This document shows positions 32,129 through 41,437 of a stretch of DNA of 64,000 bases, in pieces. Source of the stretch: Pseudorhodoferax sp. Leaf274 (GTDB lineage: Bacteria > Pseudomonadota > Gammaproteobacteria > Burkholderiales > Burkholderiaceae_C). The DNA is taken from NCBI RefSeq assembly GCF_001422445.1, contig NZ_LMNA01000026.1:276518-340517 (forward strand), in the 5' to 3' direction. The position numbers and the translations under genes were made by a program. The notes beneath the pieces were generated by a model. It had not been told where the DNA came from. It did no database searches and saw only the letters and a program-made list of their open reading frames with translations. The first letter of the stretch is position 1, and each line of letters opens with the position of its first letter.

Positions 32129-33388
32129 ATGTCTGCGTTGCGTCTTGGTTCCCTGAATGCCGCGGCGGCGCCGCTGCGGCCCATCGTGTTGGCCATGGCC
32201 GTGTTGCTGGTTGCCTGCGGCCAGGGCGACAAGAAGGCCGAGGGCGCACCGGCCAAGGCCGGCGGCGGCATGCCCGCGCCGGAGGTTGGCGTCGTGGTGG
32301 CCACGCCGGGCGACATCGGCCTGGTGACCGAACTTCCTGGCCGACTGGAGGCCTCGCGCATGGCCGAGGTGCGCGCGCGCGCCGCCGGCATCCTGCAGCG
32401 CCGCCTGTTCAAGGAAGGCAGCGACGTGAAGGCCGGCCAGCCGCTGTTCGCGATCGATTCGGCGCCCTACCAGGCAACCTACCAAAGCTCGCAGGCCCAG
32501 GTGCTGCGCGCCCAGGCCGCCGTCACGCGCACCGCCGAGGTGGCCAAGCGCTACGAGCCGCTGGTGGCCGCCAACGCGATCAGCAAGCAGGACTACGCCG
32601 ACGCCGTTGCCGCGCGCGTGCAGGCCGAGGCCGACCTGGCCGTGGCCAAGGCGGCCGTGCAGACCGCCAAGATCAGCCTGGACTATGCGGCCGTGACCGC
32701 GCCGATCTCCGGCCGCATCGGCCGTGCGCTCGTCACCGAAGGCGCACTGGTGGGCCAGGGCGAGGCCACGCCGCTCGCAGTGGTGCAACAGATCAACCCG
32801 ATGTATGTGAACTTCACGCAGTCGGCCAGCGATGCGCTGCGCCTGCGCCGCGCCATGGAAGCCGGCACGCTCAAGCGCGCCGGCAACGGCGAGGCCGCCA
32901 GCGTGCGCATCGTGCTGGAAGACGGCAGCACCTACCCGCTGCCCGGCAAGCTGCTGTTCTCCGACCTGACCGTGGATTCGACGACGGGCCAGATCACGCT
33001 GCGCGCCGAAGTCCCCAACCCCAAGGGCGACCTGTTGCCGGGCCTGTACGTGCGCGTGCAGATCGAGCAGGCCCAGGCCAGCAACGCCATCGCGGTGCCG
33101 CAGCAGGCCGTCACGCGCGGCGAGAGCGGCAACACGCTGACGGTGGTCGGCGAGGGCGGCAAGCTGGAGAAGCGCCAGGTCAAGATCACGGCCGGCCAGA
33201 ACAACCGCTGGATCGTCACCGAAGGCCTCAAGGCCGGCGAGCAGGTCATGGTCGACGGCTTCCAGAAGCTGCAGATGCTGCCGCCGGGCACGCCGGTCAA
33301 GGCCGTGCCATGGCAGCCGCCTGGCCAGGCCCCTGCTCCCGCGGCAACGGCATCGGCCGCCGCACCGACCGCGGCCCCCAAGCAATAA
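32129..33388 (+). CDS. RND efflux periplasmic adaptor subunit (AcrA/MexA-type)
   Basis: A 419-residue membrane-fusion lipoprotein joining the RND pump to its outer-membrane channel. The signal sequence ends in lipobox LLVACG. The lipoyl halves (RLEASRMAEVRARAAGILQRRLFKEGSDVKAGQ; YAAVTAPISGRIGRALVTEG) flank an alpha-hairpin (about residues 120-190). The beta-barrel and membrane-proximal domains follow (LLPGLYVRVQIEQ). The tail is Pro/Ala-rich. It is the first gene of a three-gene operon with the pump 18 bases later. Confidence 0.93.
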   Translation: MSALRLGSLNAAAAPLRPIVLAMAVLLVACGQGDKKAEGAPAKAGGGMPAPEVGVVVATPGDIGLVTELPGRLEASRMAEVRARAAGILQRRLFKEGSDVKAGQPLFAIDSAPYQATYQSSQAQVLRAQAAVTRTAEVAKRYEPLVAANAISKQDYADAVAARVQAEADLAVAKAAVQTAKISLDYAAVTAPISGRIGRALVTEGALVGQGEATPLAVVQQINPMYVNFTQSASDALRLRRAMEAGTLKRAGNGEAASVRIVLEDGSTYPLPGKLLFSDLTVDSTTGQITLRAEVPNPKGDLLPGLYVRVQIEQAQASNAIAVPQQAVTRGESGNTLTVVGEGGKLEKRQVKITAGQNNRWIVTEGLKAGEQVMVDGFQKLQMLPPGTPVKAVPWQPPGQAPAPAATASAAAPTAAPKQ

Positions 33389-33406
33389 GAAGCAAGGCAA
33401 GCATCC

Positions 33407-36400
33407 ATGGCCAAGTTCTTCATCGATCGCCCGATCTTTGCCTGGGTGATCGCGCTGTTCGTCATCGTGATGGGCGCGGTCTCGATCACCCAGCTGCCGA
33501 TCTCGCAGTACCCGCCGGTGGCCCCACCGGCCATCGTCATCAACGTCACGTACCCGGGCGCCTCCGCGCAGACGCTGGAGGACAGCGTGCTGTCCGTCAT
33601 TGAGCGCGAGATGAACGGTTCGCCCGGTCTCATCTACGTGGAATCGGTGGCCCAGGCCGACGGCACCGGCACCATCACGGTGACCTTCGAGCCCGGCACC
33701 AACGACGACCTGGCCCAGGTCGACGTGCAGAACCGCCTCTCGCGCGCCACGCCGCGCCTGCCCTCGGCCGTGACGCAGCAGGGCGTGCGCGTGGACAAGT
33801 CGCGCAACAACTTCCTGCTGTTCGCGATGCTGTCCTCGGACAACCCCGACTTCACCACGGTGGAATTGGGCGACTACGCCGCGCGCAACATCCAGCCTGA
33901 ACTGCAGCGCGTCAAGGGCGTGGGCCAGGTGCAGCTGTTCGGCTCGGAGACCGCCATGCGGATCTGGCTGGACCCGGCCAAGATGCAGGGCGTGCGGATC
34001 TCCTCGGCCGAGGTGTCGGCCGCGATCCGCTCCCAGAACGCCCAGGTGGCCTCCGGCACCATCGGCGACCTGCCGAACGTGGCGGGCCAGGGCATCGCCG
34101 CCACCGTGGTCGTCAAGGGGCAGTTGTCCAACGTGGCGCAGTTCGAGAACATCGTGCTGCGCGCCAATGCCGACGGCTCCACCGTGCGGCTGAAGGACGT
34201 GGCACGCATCGAGATCGGCGGCCAGAGCTATGCCACCTCGGCGCGCCTGAACGGCACGCCTGCGGTCGGCCTGGGCGTGCAGCCCTCGCCGGGTGGCAAT
34301 GCGCTGGAGTCGGCGCGCCTGGCGCGCCAGAAGATGGACGAGCTGTCCAAGTTCTTCCCGCCCGGCGTGAAGTTCGACATTCCCTACGACAGCTCCAGGT
34401 TCGTCAGCATCTCCATCGAGCAGGTCACCCACACGCTGTTCGAGGCCGTGGCGCTGGTGTTCCTGGTGATGTTCCTGTTCCTGCAGAACTGGCGCTACAC
34501 GGTGATCCCCACGCTGGTGGTGCCGATCGCGCTGCTGGGCACCTTCGCCACCTTGCTGGCGTTGGGCTTCTCGATCAACGTGCTGACCATGTTCGGCATG
34601 GTGCTGGTGATCGGCATCGTGGTGGACGACGCCATCGTCGTGGTGGAGAACGTCGAGCGCATCATGAGCGAGGAAGGCCTGCCACCGCGCGAGGCCACCA
34701 AGAAGGCCATGCAGCAGATCTCGGGCGCCATCATCGGCGTGACGGTGGTGCTGATCTCGGTGTTCGTGCCGCTGGCCTTCTTTGCCGGCTCCACCGGCAA
34801 CATCTACCGCCAGTTCTCGGCGGTGATGGTGGCGTCGATCGCGTTCTCGGCCTTCATGGCGCTGTCGCTGACGCCGGCCCTGTGCGCCACGCTGCTCAAG
34901 CCGGTCGAGGCCGGCCACCACCACGAGAAGCGCGGCTTCTTCGGCTGGTTCAACCGCGGTTTCTCGCGCACTGCCAAGGGCTATGAGAGCGTGGTCTCGC
35001 GCCTGCTCAAGCGCGCCGCGCGCTACCTCGTCATCTACGCCGCCATCATCGGTGCCGTGGTCGTGATGTACCAGCGCCTGCCCACCTCCTTCCTGCCGCA
35101 GGAAGACCAGGGCAACATCATCGTGAACGTGCAACTGCCGCCTGGCGCCACGCAGGAGCGCATGCTGGACGTGATGCAGCAGGTCGAAGGCTTCATCCTC
35201 AAGCAGCCTGAAGTCGAGAGCATGGTCGGCGTTCTGGGCTTCTCGTTCTCGGGCCAGGGCCAGAACTCCGGTCTCGCCTTCGTGACGCTGAAGGACTGGT
35301 CCGAACGGCACGACCCGGCGAACTCCGCCAGCGCACTGGCCGGCCGTGCCTTCGGCGCGCTGTCGGGCATCCGTGACGCCTTCATCTACCCGCTGAGCCC
35401 GCCGCCGATTCCCGAGCTGGGCAATGCCAGCGGTTTCTCGTTCCGGCTGCAGGACCGTTCGGGCCAGGGCCACCAGGCGCTGCTCAACGCACGCAACCAG
35501 CTGCTGGGCATGGCCTCGCAGAGCAAGGTGCTGGCGCAGGTGCGGCCTGACGGCCTGGAAGACGCATCGCAGCTGCAGATCGACATCGACCGCGACAAGG
35601 CCCAGGCCCTGGGCGTGGGCTTCGATGCGATCAACACCGCGCTGTCGACCGCGCTGGGTTCGAGCTACATCAACGACTTCCCGAACCGTGGCCGGTTGCA
35701 GCGCGTGATCGTGCAGGCCGATGCGCCGGCCCGCATGCAGCCGGAAGACCTGCTGCGCCTGAACGCGGCCAACGCCCAGGGCACGCCGGTGCCGCTGTCG
35801 GCCTTCGCGACCACGCGCTGGGTGACGGGTGCGATGCAGACGGTGCGCTACAACGGCTACCCGGCCATGCGCATCAGCGGCGACGCCGCGCCCGGCCAGA
35901 GCACCGGTGCGGCCATGGCCGAGATGGAAAAGCTGGCAGCCCAGCTGCCGCCCGGCTTCGGCTTCGAATGGACCGGCCAGTCGCGCGAAGAGAAGCTCGC
36001 CGGCTCGCAGGCCATCATCCTGTATGGCTTCGCGATCCTGGCGGTGTTCCTGTGCCTGGCGGCGCTGTACGAGAGCTGGTCGATCCCGCTGGCGGTGATC
36101 CTGGTGGTGCCGTTGGGCGTGGTCGGCGTGCTGCTGGCAACCTTGCTGCGGTCCTACTCGAACGACGTGTACTTCCAGGTCGGCCTGATCACCATCATCG
36201 GCCTGTCGGCGAAGAACGCGATCCTGATCATCGAATTCGCCAAGGACCTGCAGGCGCAGGGCAAGGGCGTGGTCGAGTCCGCGCTGGAGGCCGCGCACCT
36301 GCGGTTCCGTCCGATCATCATGACCTCGCTGGCCTTCGGCCTGGGCGTGGTGCCGTTGTTCATCGCATCCGGTGCCGGTTCGGCCAGCCAGCGCGCGATC

Positions 36401-36577
36401 GGCACGGGCGTGATCGGCGGCATGGTCACGGGAACCTTGCTGGCCGTGTTCTTCGTGCCGGTGTTCTTCGTGATCGTGCGCAGCATCTTCAAGGGCAGCA
36501 AGCGCCAGAACGAGATCTATGCCGCCCATGCGCGCGAAGCTGGCATGGGCGAAGCCAAGGGAGGCGCACATGACTAA
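33407..36577 (+). CDS. RND efflux transporter, permease subunit (AcrB/MexB-type, HAE1 family)
   Basis: A 1056-residue proton-driven multidrug exporter, full length for the family. The N-terminus MAKFFIDRPIFAWVIAL is standard. The proton-relay residues are present: Asp407-Asp408 in GIVVDDAIVVVENV and Lys936 in GLSAKNAILII. Twelve membrane spans and two large periplasmic loops (pore and docking domains) are evident, including MNGSPGLIYVES. Substrates probably include antibiotics, dyes and detergents. Its stop overlaps the outer-membrane channel gene by 8 bases. Confidence 0.95.
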   Translation: MAKFFIDRPIFAWVIALFVIVMGAVSITQLPISQYPPVAPPAIVINVTYPGASAQTLEDSVLSVIEREMNGSPGLIYVESVAQADGTGTITVTFEPGTNDDLAQVDVQNRLSRATPRLPSAVTQQGVRVDKSRNNFLLFAMLSSDNPDFTTVELGDYAARNIQPELQRVKGVGQVQLFGSETAMRIWLDPAKMQGVRISSAEVSAAIRSQNAQVASGTIGDLPNVAGQGIAATVVVKGQLSNVAQFENIVLRANADGSTVRLKDVARIEIGGQSYATSARLNGTPAVGLGVQPSPGGNALESARLARQKMDELSKFFPPGVKFDIPYDSSRFVSISIEQVTHTLFEAVALVFLVMFLFLQNWRYTVIPTLVVPIALLGTFATLLALGFSINVLTMFGMVLVIGIVVDDAIVVVENVERIMSEEGLPPREATKKAMQQISGAIIGVTVVLISVFVPLAFFAGSTGNIYRQFSAVMVASIAFSAFMALSLTPALCATLLKPVEAGHHHEKRGFFGWFNRGFSRTAKGYESVVSRLLKRAARYLVIYAAIIGAVVVMYQRLPTSFLPQEDQGNIIVNVQLPPGATQERMLDVMQQVEGFILKQPEVESMVGVLGFSFSGQGQNSGLAFVTLKDWSERHDPANSASALAGRAFGALSGIRDAFIYPLSPPPIPELGNASGFSFRLQDRSGQGHQALLNARNQLLGMASQSKVLAQVRPDGLEDASQLQIDIDRDKAQALGVGFDAINTALSTALGSSYINDFPNRGRLQRVIVQADAPARMQPEDLLRLNAANAQGTPVPLSAFATTRWVTGAMQTVRYNGYPAMRISGDAAPGQSTGAAMAEMEKLAAQLPPGFGFEWTGQSREEKLAGSQAIILYGFAILAVFLCLAALYESWSIPLAVILVVPLGVVGVLLATLLRSYSNDVYFQVGLITIIGLSAKNAILIIEFAKDLQAQGKGVVESALEAAHLRFRPIIMTSLAFGLGVVPLFIASGAGSASQRAIGTGVIGGMVTGTLLAVFFVPVFFVIVRSIFKGSKRQNEIYAAHAREAGMGEAKGGAHD

Positions 36578-37985
36578 GAAACCATCCGCACGCCTGTCGG
36601 CGCTGGCACTGGCCGCGTTGACGGCGCTCATGGCCGGCTGCTCGTTCATGCCCACCTACGAGCGGCCCGCCGCTCCGGTGGCCGCGCAATGGCCGGGCGA
36701 AGCCAGCGCCACGCCGGCGGCCCAGCCCGTGGCCGACATTCCGTGGCAGAGCTTCTTCAGCGACGCGCGGCTGCGCGCGTTGGTGGAGCAGGCCCTGGCC
36801 AACAACCGCGACCTGCGCGTGGCCGTGCTCAACATCGAGCAGGCACGCGCGCAATACCGCATCCAGCGCGCCGACCGCCTGCCCTCCATCGGCGTGGGCG
36901 CCAGCGGCTCGCGCACGCCACAGGGCAACGGCGAGAACCTCACGGCCTACCAGGTCGGCCTCACGCTGTCGTCGTGGGAACTGGACTTCTTCGGCCGCAT
37001 CGCCAGCCTGAGCGAGGCCGCACTGGCCCAATACCTGGCCACCGAGGAGGGGCGCAAGTCCACCCAGATCACGCTCGTCGCCTCGGTCGCGAACGCCTAC
37101 CTGAGCCTGCTGGCCGACGATGAATTGCTGGAGCTCACGCGCCAGACCCTGGCCACGCGCGAGGATTCGGCCAAGCTGTCCAAGCTCCGCTTCGACAGCG
37201 GCGTGGCCTCGGAACTGGACCTGCGCCAGGCCCAGTCGCTGCTGGAGGCCGCACGCGCCACGCTGGCCCAATTGCAGCGCCAGCGCGCCCAGGACCAGAA
37301 CCAGTTGACGCTGCTGGTCGGCCAGCCCGACTGGGCCCAGCGCATCGCTGCGCTGCCCGCCACGAGCCGGCTGGAATCGGCCGTCATGATGAACGAGCTG
37401 CCCGCCGGCCTGCCGTCGGACGTGCTGACCGCCCGGCCCGACATCCGCCAGGCCGAGCAGCAGCTGCGCTCGGCCAACGCCAACATCGGCGCCGCGCGCG
37501 CCGCCTTCTTCCCGCGCATCACGCTGACGGCCGGTTTCGGCACGGTGAGCGGCCAGTTGTCCGGCCTGTTCGAGGGCGGCAGCTGGGGCTGGAGCGTGGC
37601 GCCGCAGCTGCTGCTGCCGATCTTCGACGGCGGGCGCAACCAGGCCGGGCTGGACTCGGCCAACGTCAGCCGCGACATCGCGGTGGCGCAGTATGAAAAG
37701 GCCATCCAGACCGCGTTCCGCGAAGTCGCCGACGCATTGGCCGGGCGTGCCACGCTGGGCGAGGAATTGCGTGCGCAGCAGGCCCAGGCCGAGGCGGAGT
37801 CCGCGCGCTTCAAGCTGTCCGACCTGCGCTACCGCAACGGCGTGGCCAGCTACCTGGATCTGCTGGACGCGCAGCGCTCGCTGTTCGTCACGCAGCAGGC
37901 CGTGGTGCAGACGCGGCTTGCGCAGCTGCAGAACCAGGTCACGCTGTACAGGACACTGGGCGGCGGCTGGACACAGCAGCCATGA
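36570..37985 (+). CDS. Outer-membrane efflux channel lipoprotein (OprM/AdeK type, NodT family)
   Basis: A 471-residue TolC-like trimeric channel. The signal sequence and lipobox LMAGCSFMPTYERP are typical of OprM-type proteins. Two outer-membrane-efflux repeats follow (VEQALANNRDLRVAVLNIEQAR; ADIRQAEQQLRSANANIGAARA-like block at about 290-320). The LSSWELDFFGR and LLDAQRSLF motifs are conserved. The start is at MTKKPSARL, preceded by GGGAGG, and overlaps the pump gene (ATGACTAA). It is the last gene of the efflux operon. Confidence 0.93.
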   Translation: MTKKPSARLSALALAALTALMAGCSFMPTYERPAAPVAAQWPGEASATPAAQPVADIPWQSFFSDARLRALVEQALANNRDLRVAVLNIEQARAQYRIQRADRLPSIGVGASGSRTPQGNGENLTAYQVGLTLSSWELDFFGRIASLSEAALAQYLATEEGRKSTQITLVASVANAYLSLLADDELLELTRQTLATREDSAKLSKLRFDSGVASELDLRQAQSLLEAARATLAQLQRQRAQDQNQLTLLVGQPDWAQRIAALPATSRLESAVMMNELPAGLPSDVLTARPDIRQAEQQLRSANANIGAARAAFFPRITLTAGFGTVSGQLSGLFEGGSWGWSVAPQLLLPIFDGGRNQAGLDSANVSRDIAVAQYEKAIQTAFREVADALAGRATLGEELRAQQAQAEAESARFKLSDLRYRNGVASYLDLLDAQRSLFVTQQAVVQTRLAQLQNQVTLYRTLGGGWTQQP

Positions 37986-38073
37986 AGGCGGGCACATGCG
38001 CGACGGGTCCGCACAGGACCCGGCCGTTATACTCGCCGGCTGACAAAAAGCCCCCGACGAGACTGAGGACAAC

Positions 38074-38646
38074 ATGAGCGAACATGCGGACGGCGGCGCC
38101 CATACGGGCCCCATCAAGAACCCCAGCCAACTGCTGGTGGCAACCTTGTTCTCCTTCGTCGTCCCGATCTTCGTGATCATCGGGCTGGTGTACTTCGTGG
38201 TGTCGGCGGTCAAGCCCTCCGGCAGCAACGACGCCAGCGCGATGGCGCTGGGCGGCATGACGGAGCAAAGCCTCGCCCAAGGCGTGGCGGCACGGCTGCA
38301 GAAGGTAGGCAGCGTGGAGATCCGCGACGCCAACCGCCCGCTGGCCAACGGCGAGACCGTGTTCAAGGCCCAGTGCGCGGCCTGCCATGGCACCGGCGTG
38401 GCCGGTGCGCCCAAGCTGGGCGACGCAGCCGCCTGGGGCCCACGCCTGGGCCAGGGTTTCCAGACGCTGGTCGAGCATGCGCTCAAGGGCAAGGGCGCCA
38501 TGGCGCCACAGGGCGGCGGCGATTTCGCCGACCTGGAGATTGCACGCGCCGTGGCCTATCTGGGCAATGCGGGCGGCGGCAAGTTCGAAGAACCGGCACA
38601 ACCCGCAGCCGCGGCTGAGGCCCCGGCGGAAGCCGCCTCCAAGTAA
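38074..38646 (+). CDS. Membrane-anchored cytochrome c5-family protein
   Basis: A 190-residue monohaem cytochrome c. A short polar N-terminus and one membrane span (about residues 20-44) act as an uncleaved anchor. The periplasmic haem domain carries CAACH at 101-105 and a candidate axial Met in GAMAPQGGG near 145. An Ala/Pro/Glu-rich tail ends the protein. It would shuttle electrons in the respiratory chain. A -10-like TATACT lies 40 bases upstream without a good -35. It is separate from the efflux operon. Confidence 0.9.
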   Translation: MSEHADGGAHTGPIKNPSQLLVATLFSFVVPIFVIIGLVYFVVSAVKPSGSNDASAMALGGMTEQSLAQGVAARLQKVGSVEIRDANRPLANGETVFKAQCAACHGTGVAGAPKLGDAAAWGPRLGQGFQTLVEHALKGKGAMAPQGGGDFADLEIARAVAYLGNAGGGKFEEPAQPAAAAEAPAEAASK

Positions 38647-38661
38647 GCCAGGCCGGCGGCT

Positions 38662-39210
38662 TCAGCCCGCCGCGCTGTCCTGTGCGAGTTGCTGGGGGCT
38701 GAGGACGAAGCCGTGGCGGGCCGGCAGATCGGCCGCCAGCACGTCTTCCAGCATCCAGCCCGCCTGCTCCACCGCCGACGCCACCAGTTCCACGTCGAGC
38801 GAGTGCACCAGGCCCAGGCCCAGGTCGGTCAGCGCAAAGACCCGCCCCTGCTCGTCCAGCAGCAGCTTGTCCAGGCGGGCAACCGCCCCGGTGTGGGCCG
38901 ACAGCGACAAGTCGGGCGCGATGCGCCAGACCCAGGGTGCGGCCTCGAGTTCCACGAAGACGCGCTGCGGCCCGTTCTGGAAGAACCAGCAGCCGCGCGC
39001 ATCGCAGGCGTAGTTGCGGCCGATGAATGCCAGCAGCTTGTCGTGGCGCAGCAGGTCGCCCTTGGCCACGCCGCCTTGCGTGAAAGCGCCCGTGGCCTGC
39101 ACCTGGGCGTCGCGCAGATACCAGCCGCCGCGCGCGTCCAGGCCCAACCAGCCATAGCAGGCCGGCACGTTGGGCCATTTCGCGATGGCCTGGCGCACGA
39201 TGTCGTCCAT
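38662..39210 (-). CDS. DUF2946-like conserved protein
   Basis: A 182-residue soluble protein. From memory the opening MDDIVRQAIAKWPNVPACYGWLGLDARGGWY and the segment RNYACDARGCWFFQNGPQRVFVELE resemble a conserved beta-proteobacterial family annotated DUF2946. No function is known and no catalytic motif is obvious. There are several Cys/Trp residues, but no signal peptide or membrane span. It ends 15 bases from the convergent cytochrome gene. The start lies 10 bases from the end of the YheT-like hydrolase on the same strand, so they may be cotranscribed. Confidence 0.75.
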   Translation of the reverse strand: MDDIVRQAIAKWPNVPACYGWLGLDARGGWYLRDAQVQATGAFTQGGVAKGDLLRHDKLLAFIGRNYACDARGCWFFQNGPQRVFVELEAAPWVWRIAPDLSLSAHTGAVARLDKLLLDEQGRVFALTDLGLGLVHSLDVELVASAVEQAGWMLEDVLAADLPARHGFVLSPQQLAQDSAAG

Positions 39211-39220
39211 GCGCGGATTA

Positions 39221-40243
39221 TCAGCGCAGGGCCTGCAGCAACCAGTTGCCCACGGCGTCGGGCATGGCCCTCACGCTGCCAGGCCAGGGCCCATGGGGAA
39301 AGCCCACGTGCCCACCCTCCTCCGGCTGCCACAGCGTCACGTGCGACCCCACCGCATCGGCACGGGGCAGGCTGGCGACCGGCACGAAGGGATCGTTGCG
39401 GGCGTTGAGCACCAGCGCGGGGATGCGGATGCGGGTCAGGTGCGGCCCGGCCGATGCACGCCGCCAATAGTCCTCGACGTCGCGGTAGCCGTGCAGCGGC
39501 GCGGTGAACACGTTGTCGAACGCGTACAGGTCGCGCGCCGAGAGCAACACGTCGCGGTCGAACAGGCCGGGATGCTGCGCCAGCTTGCGCAGGGCCTTGG
39601 GCTTCATCGAACGCAGGAACATGCCCGTGTAGACCAGCCGGTTGAAACCCTGGCCCAGTGCCATGCCGCCCGCCGTCAGGTCCAGCGGTGCGCAGACCGC
39701 AGCGATGGCCGACACATAGGCCGACGCCGCGCCCTCCATCTCCTGGGCCCAGCGCAGCAGCGCGTTGCCGCCGAGGGAGACGCCAACGGCCACGATGGGC
39801 CCGGGGTGGCGCGCGCGCATGCGCCGCAAGATCCAGCCGACCTCCTCGAAATCTCCGGAGTGGTAGGCGCGCGGCGCGAGATTGAGCTCGCCGCTGCAAC
39901 CGCGGAAGTGCGGCACGGCGTAGACCATGCCGTGCTGGCGCGCAAAGTCGCCGAAGGCCTCGGCATAGTGGCTGCTCGAGGAACCCTCCAGGCCATGGAA
40001 CAGCACCAGCAACGGGCGCTGCTCGGGGCTCGCGGCCGGGTCGATGGCATCGGCGGCGGCATCTGCCATGTCCACGTCGATGAAGTCCATGTCGGGCGTG
40101 ATCCAGCGCTCGCGCTTGAATGCCAGCGCAGGCCCATGGCGCCGCTGGCCATACAGCGACGCCCAGATCGTCTGCAGGTCACCGCCCGGAAGCCACCAGG
40201 GTGCGCTGTACTCCATCTGCCGCGCCTCGCCGTCCGTGGACAA
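39221..40243 (-). CDS. YheT-family alpha/beta-hydrolase
   Basis: A 340-residue hydrolase. The family opening PGGDLQTIWASLYGQR, LLVLFHGLEGSSSSHYAEAF (oxyanion strand), HFRGCSGELN, the nucleophile elbow VGVSLGGNALL and a late GGHVGFPHG (catalytic His) are all present. It is probably a carboxylesterase, with no proven physiological substrate for the group. An alternative start at MEYSAPWW, 9 codons in, is equally plausible. It lies 5 bases after the SnoaL-like gene and ahead of the DUF2946-like gene, which suggests a three-gene minus-strand unit. Confidence 0.9.
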   Translation of the reverse strand: MSTDGEARQMEYSAPWWLPGGDLQTIWASLYGQRRHGPALAFKRERWITPDMDFIDVDMADAAADAIDPAASPEQRPLLVLFHGLEGSSSSHYAEAFGDFARQHGMVYAVPHFRGCSGELNLAPRAYHSGDFEEVGWILRRMRARHPGPIVAVGVSLGGNALLRWAQEMEGAASAYVSAIAAVCAPLDLTAGGMALGQGFNRLVYTGMFLRSMKPKALRKLAQHPGLFDRDVLLSARDLYAFDNVFTAPLHGYRDVEDYWRRASAGPHLTRIRIPALVLNARNDPFVPVASLPRADAVGSHVTLWQPEEGGHVGFPHGPWPGSVRAMPDAVGNWLLQALR

Positions 40244-40248
40244 GCCGC

Positions 40249-40704
40249 TCAGTGCAGCGTCTGCGGCCCGGCCGCAGGCTCGTGGTCCCGGCCCCCGCCG
40301 AGCCGGTCGGCGCTGGCGTGGTGCGTGACGATGCGCCAGCCTTGCGCGGTCTTCAGGTAGACATTGGTGGCGACGACTTCGGCGGCACGCAGGCCGCTGT
40401 CGGTCAGCACCTCGATGCGCTCGACCACGCTGTGCACGGCACAGGCCAGCGTCTCGATCTTGCGCGCGCGCTGCGGCAGCACGCGCACCGCGCCGGCCGA
40501 GAACAGTGCTTCGTAGGCGGCGCGGATGGCGCCCGCGCCGACCAGCCGCGGGCCATCAGGATGGATGCACACGATCTCGTCCTCGTCGGCCCAGCAGGCC
40601 ATCATGGCGTCGACATCGGCATGCAGCATGGCGTCGTAGAACGCGGCCTCGGTTTCGTCGGCACTGCCGGAGAGTGTGGCGGCCTGCAGTCGGGCTTTGC
40701 TCAT
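40249..40704 (-). CDS. SnoaL-like / NTF2-fold protein
   Basis: A 151-residue cone-shaped NTF2-fold protein. The features are DETEAAFYDAMLHADVDAMMACWADEDEIVCIHPDG, where a DxD/His cluster lines the pocket, GAGAIRAAYEALF, and RIVTHHASAD near the end. Family members act as small isomerases or hydrolases, or simply bind ligands, and function cannot be inferred. The start is at MSKARLQAAT. Codons upstream of it in the same frame are poor in conserved features. It is first in a minus-strand cluster with the YheT-like hydrolase. Confidence 0.82.
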   Translation of the reverse strand: MSKARLQAATLSGSADETEAAFYDAMLHADVDAMMACWADEDEIVCIHPDGPRLVGAGAIRAAYEALFSAGAVRVLPQRARKIETLACAVHSVVERIEVLTDSGLRAAEVVATNVYLKTAQGWRIVTHHASADRLGGGRDHEPAAGPQTLH

Positions 40705-40846
40705 GCGGTCGGCATACGAGGAGGTTGCGGTGCGCGCGATTGTGCAACGAATTGCTGCGCCCGCCGCACCAGCGCCGTGCCGCCTCGATGCTCCGCTATG
40801 CTCGCTGCCAGCCGGCGGTGGCGCCGGATGCACGGAGCACGGGAAG

Positions 40847-41434
40847 ATGCGTCACTGGCTTTTCACCATCGCGCTGGCGCTGGCCTTGTCGGGCTGCGGC
40901 TACAACGACTTCCAACGCCTGGACGAGCAGTCCAAGGCGGCTTGGAGCGAGGTGCTGAACCAGTACCAGCGCCGCGCCGACCTGGTGCCCAACATCGTCG
41001 CCACGGTCAAGGGCGAGGCTGCGTTCGAGCAGGACACGCTGACCAAGGTGGTCGAGGCCCGCGCGAAGGCGACGTCGATCCAGGTCACGCCGGAGACGCT
41101 GAACAACCCTGAGGCCATGGCGAAGTTCCAGGCGGCCCAGGGCGAACTGGGCAGCGCCCTGTCGCGCCTGATGGTGGTCAGCGAGCGCTATCCCGACCTC
41201 AAGGCCAACCAGGGCTTCCGCGACCTGCGCGTGCAGTTGGAAGGCACGGAGAATCGCATCACCGTGGCGCGTAACCGCTACATCCAGGCCGTGCAGGAAT
41301 ACAACGTGCTCGCGCGCAGCTTTCCGACCAACCTGACGGCCAAAGTGTTCGGCTACGGCGCCAAGCCCAGCTTCACGGTCGCCAACGAGGCGCAGATCTC
41401 ATCCCCGCCGGTGGTCGACTTCCAGAAGAAGTAG
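40847..41434 (+). CDS. lemA: LemA-family protein
   Basis: A 195-residue protein with a lipoprotein-like N-terminus (LALALSGCGYNDFQRLDEQ) and the LemA helical core: WSEVLNQYQRRADLVPNIVATVKG, ERYPDLKANQGFRDL and ENRITVARNRYIQAVQEYN. The biochemical role is unsettled. LemA proteins commonly occur beside TPM-domain proteins, exactly as here. The next gene begins 3 bases after its stop. The start is preceded by GGGAAG. Confidence 0.92.
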   Translation: MRHWLFTIALALALSGCGYNDFQRLDEQSKAAWSEVLNQYQRRADLVPNIVATVKGEAAFEQDTLTKVVEARAKATSIQVTPETLNNPEAMAKFQAAQGELGSALSRLMVVSERYPDLKANQGFRDLRVQLEGTENRITVARNRYIQAVQEYNVLARSFPTNLTAKVFGYGAKPSFTVANEAQISSPPVVDFQKK

Positions 41435-41437
41435 CCC

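Noticed and set aside
31976..36655. A 1559-codon open frame on the minus strand
   Set aside because: It is antisense to the RND adaptor and pump genes. Its His/Gln/Arg-rich, low-complexity translation has no domain signature, and long antisense frames are expected at this GC content.
38004..38022. Hairpin CGGGTCC / GGACCCG after the efflux operon
   Set aside because: The stem is only 7 bp and no T-run follows on the plus strand, so a terminator call is not supported.
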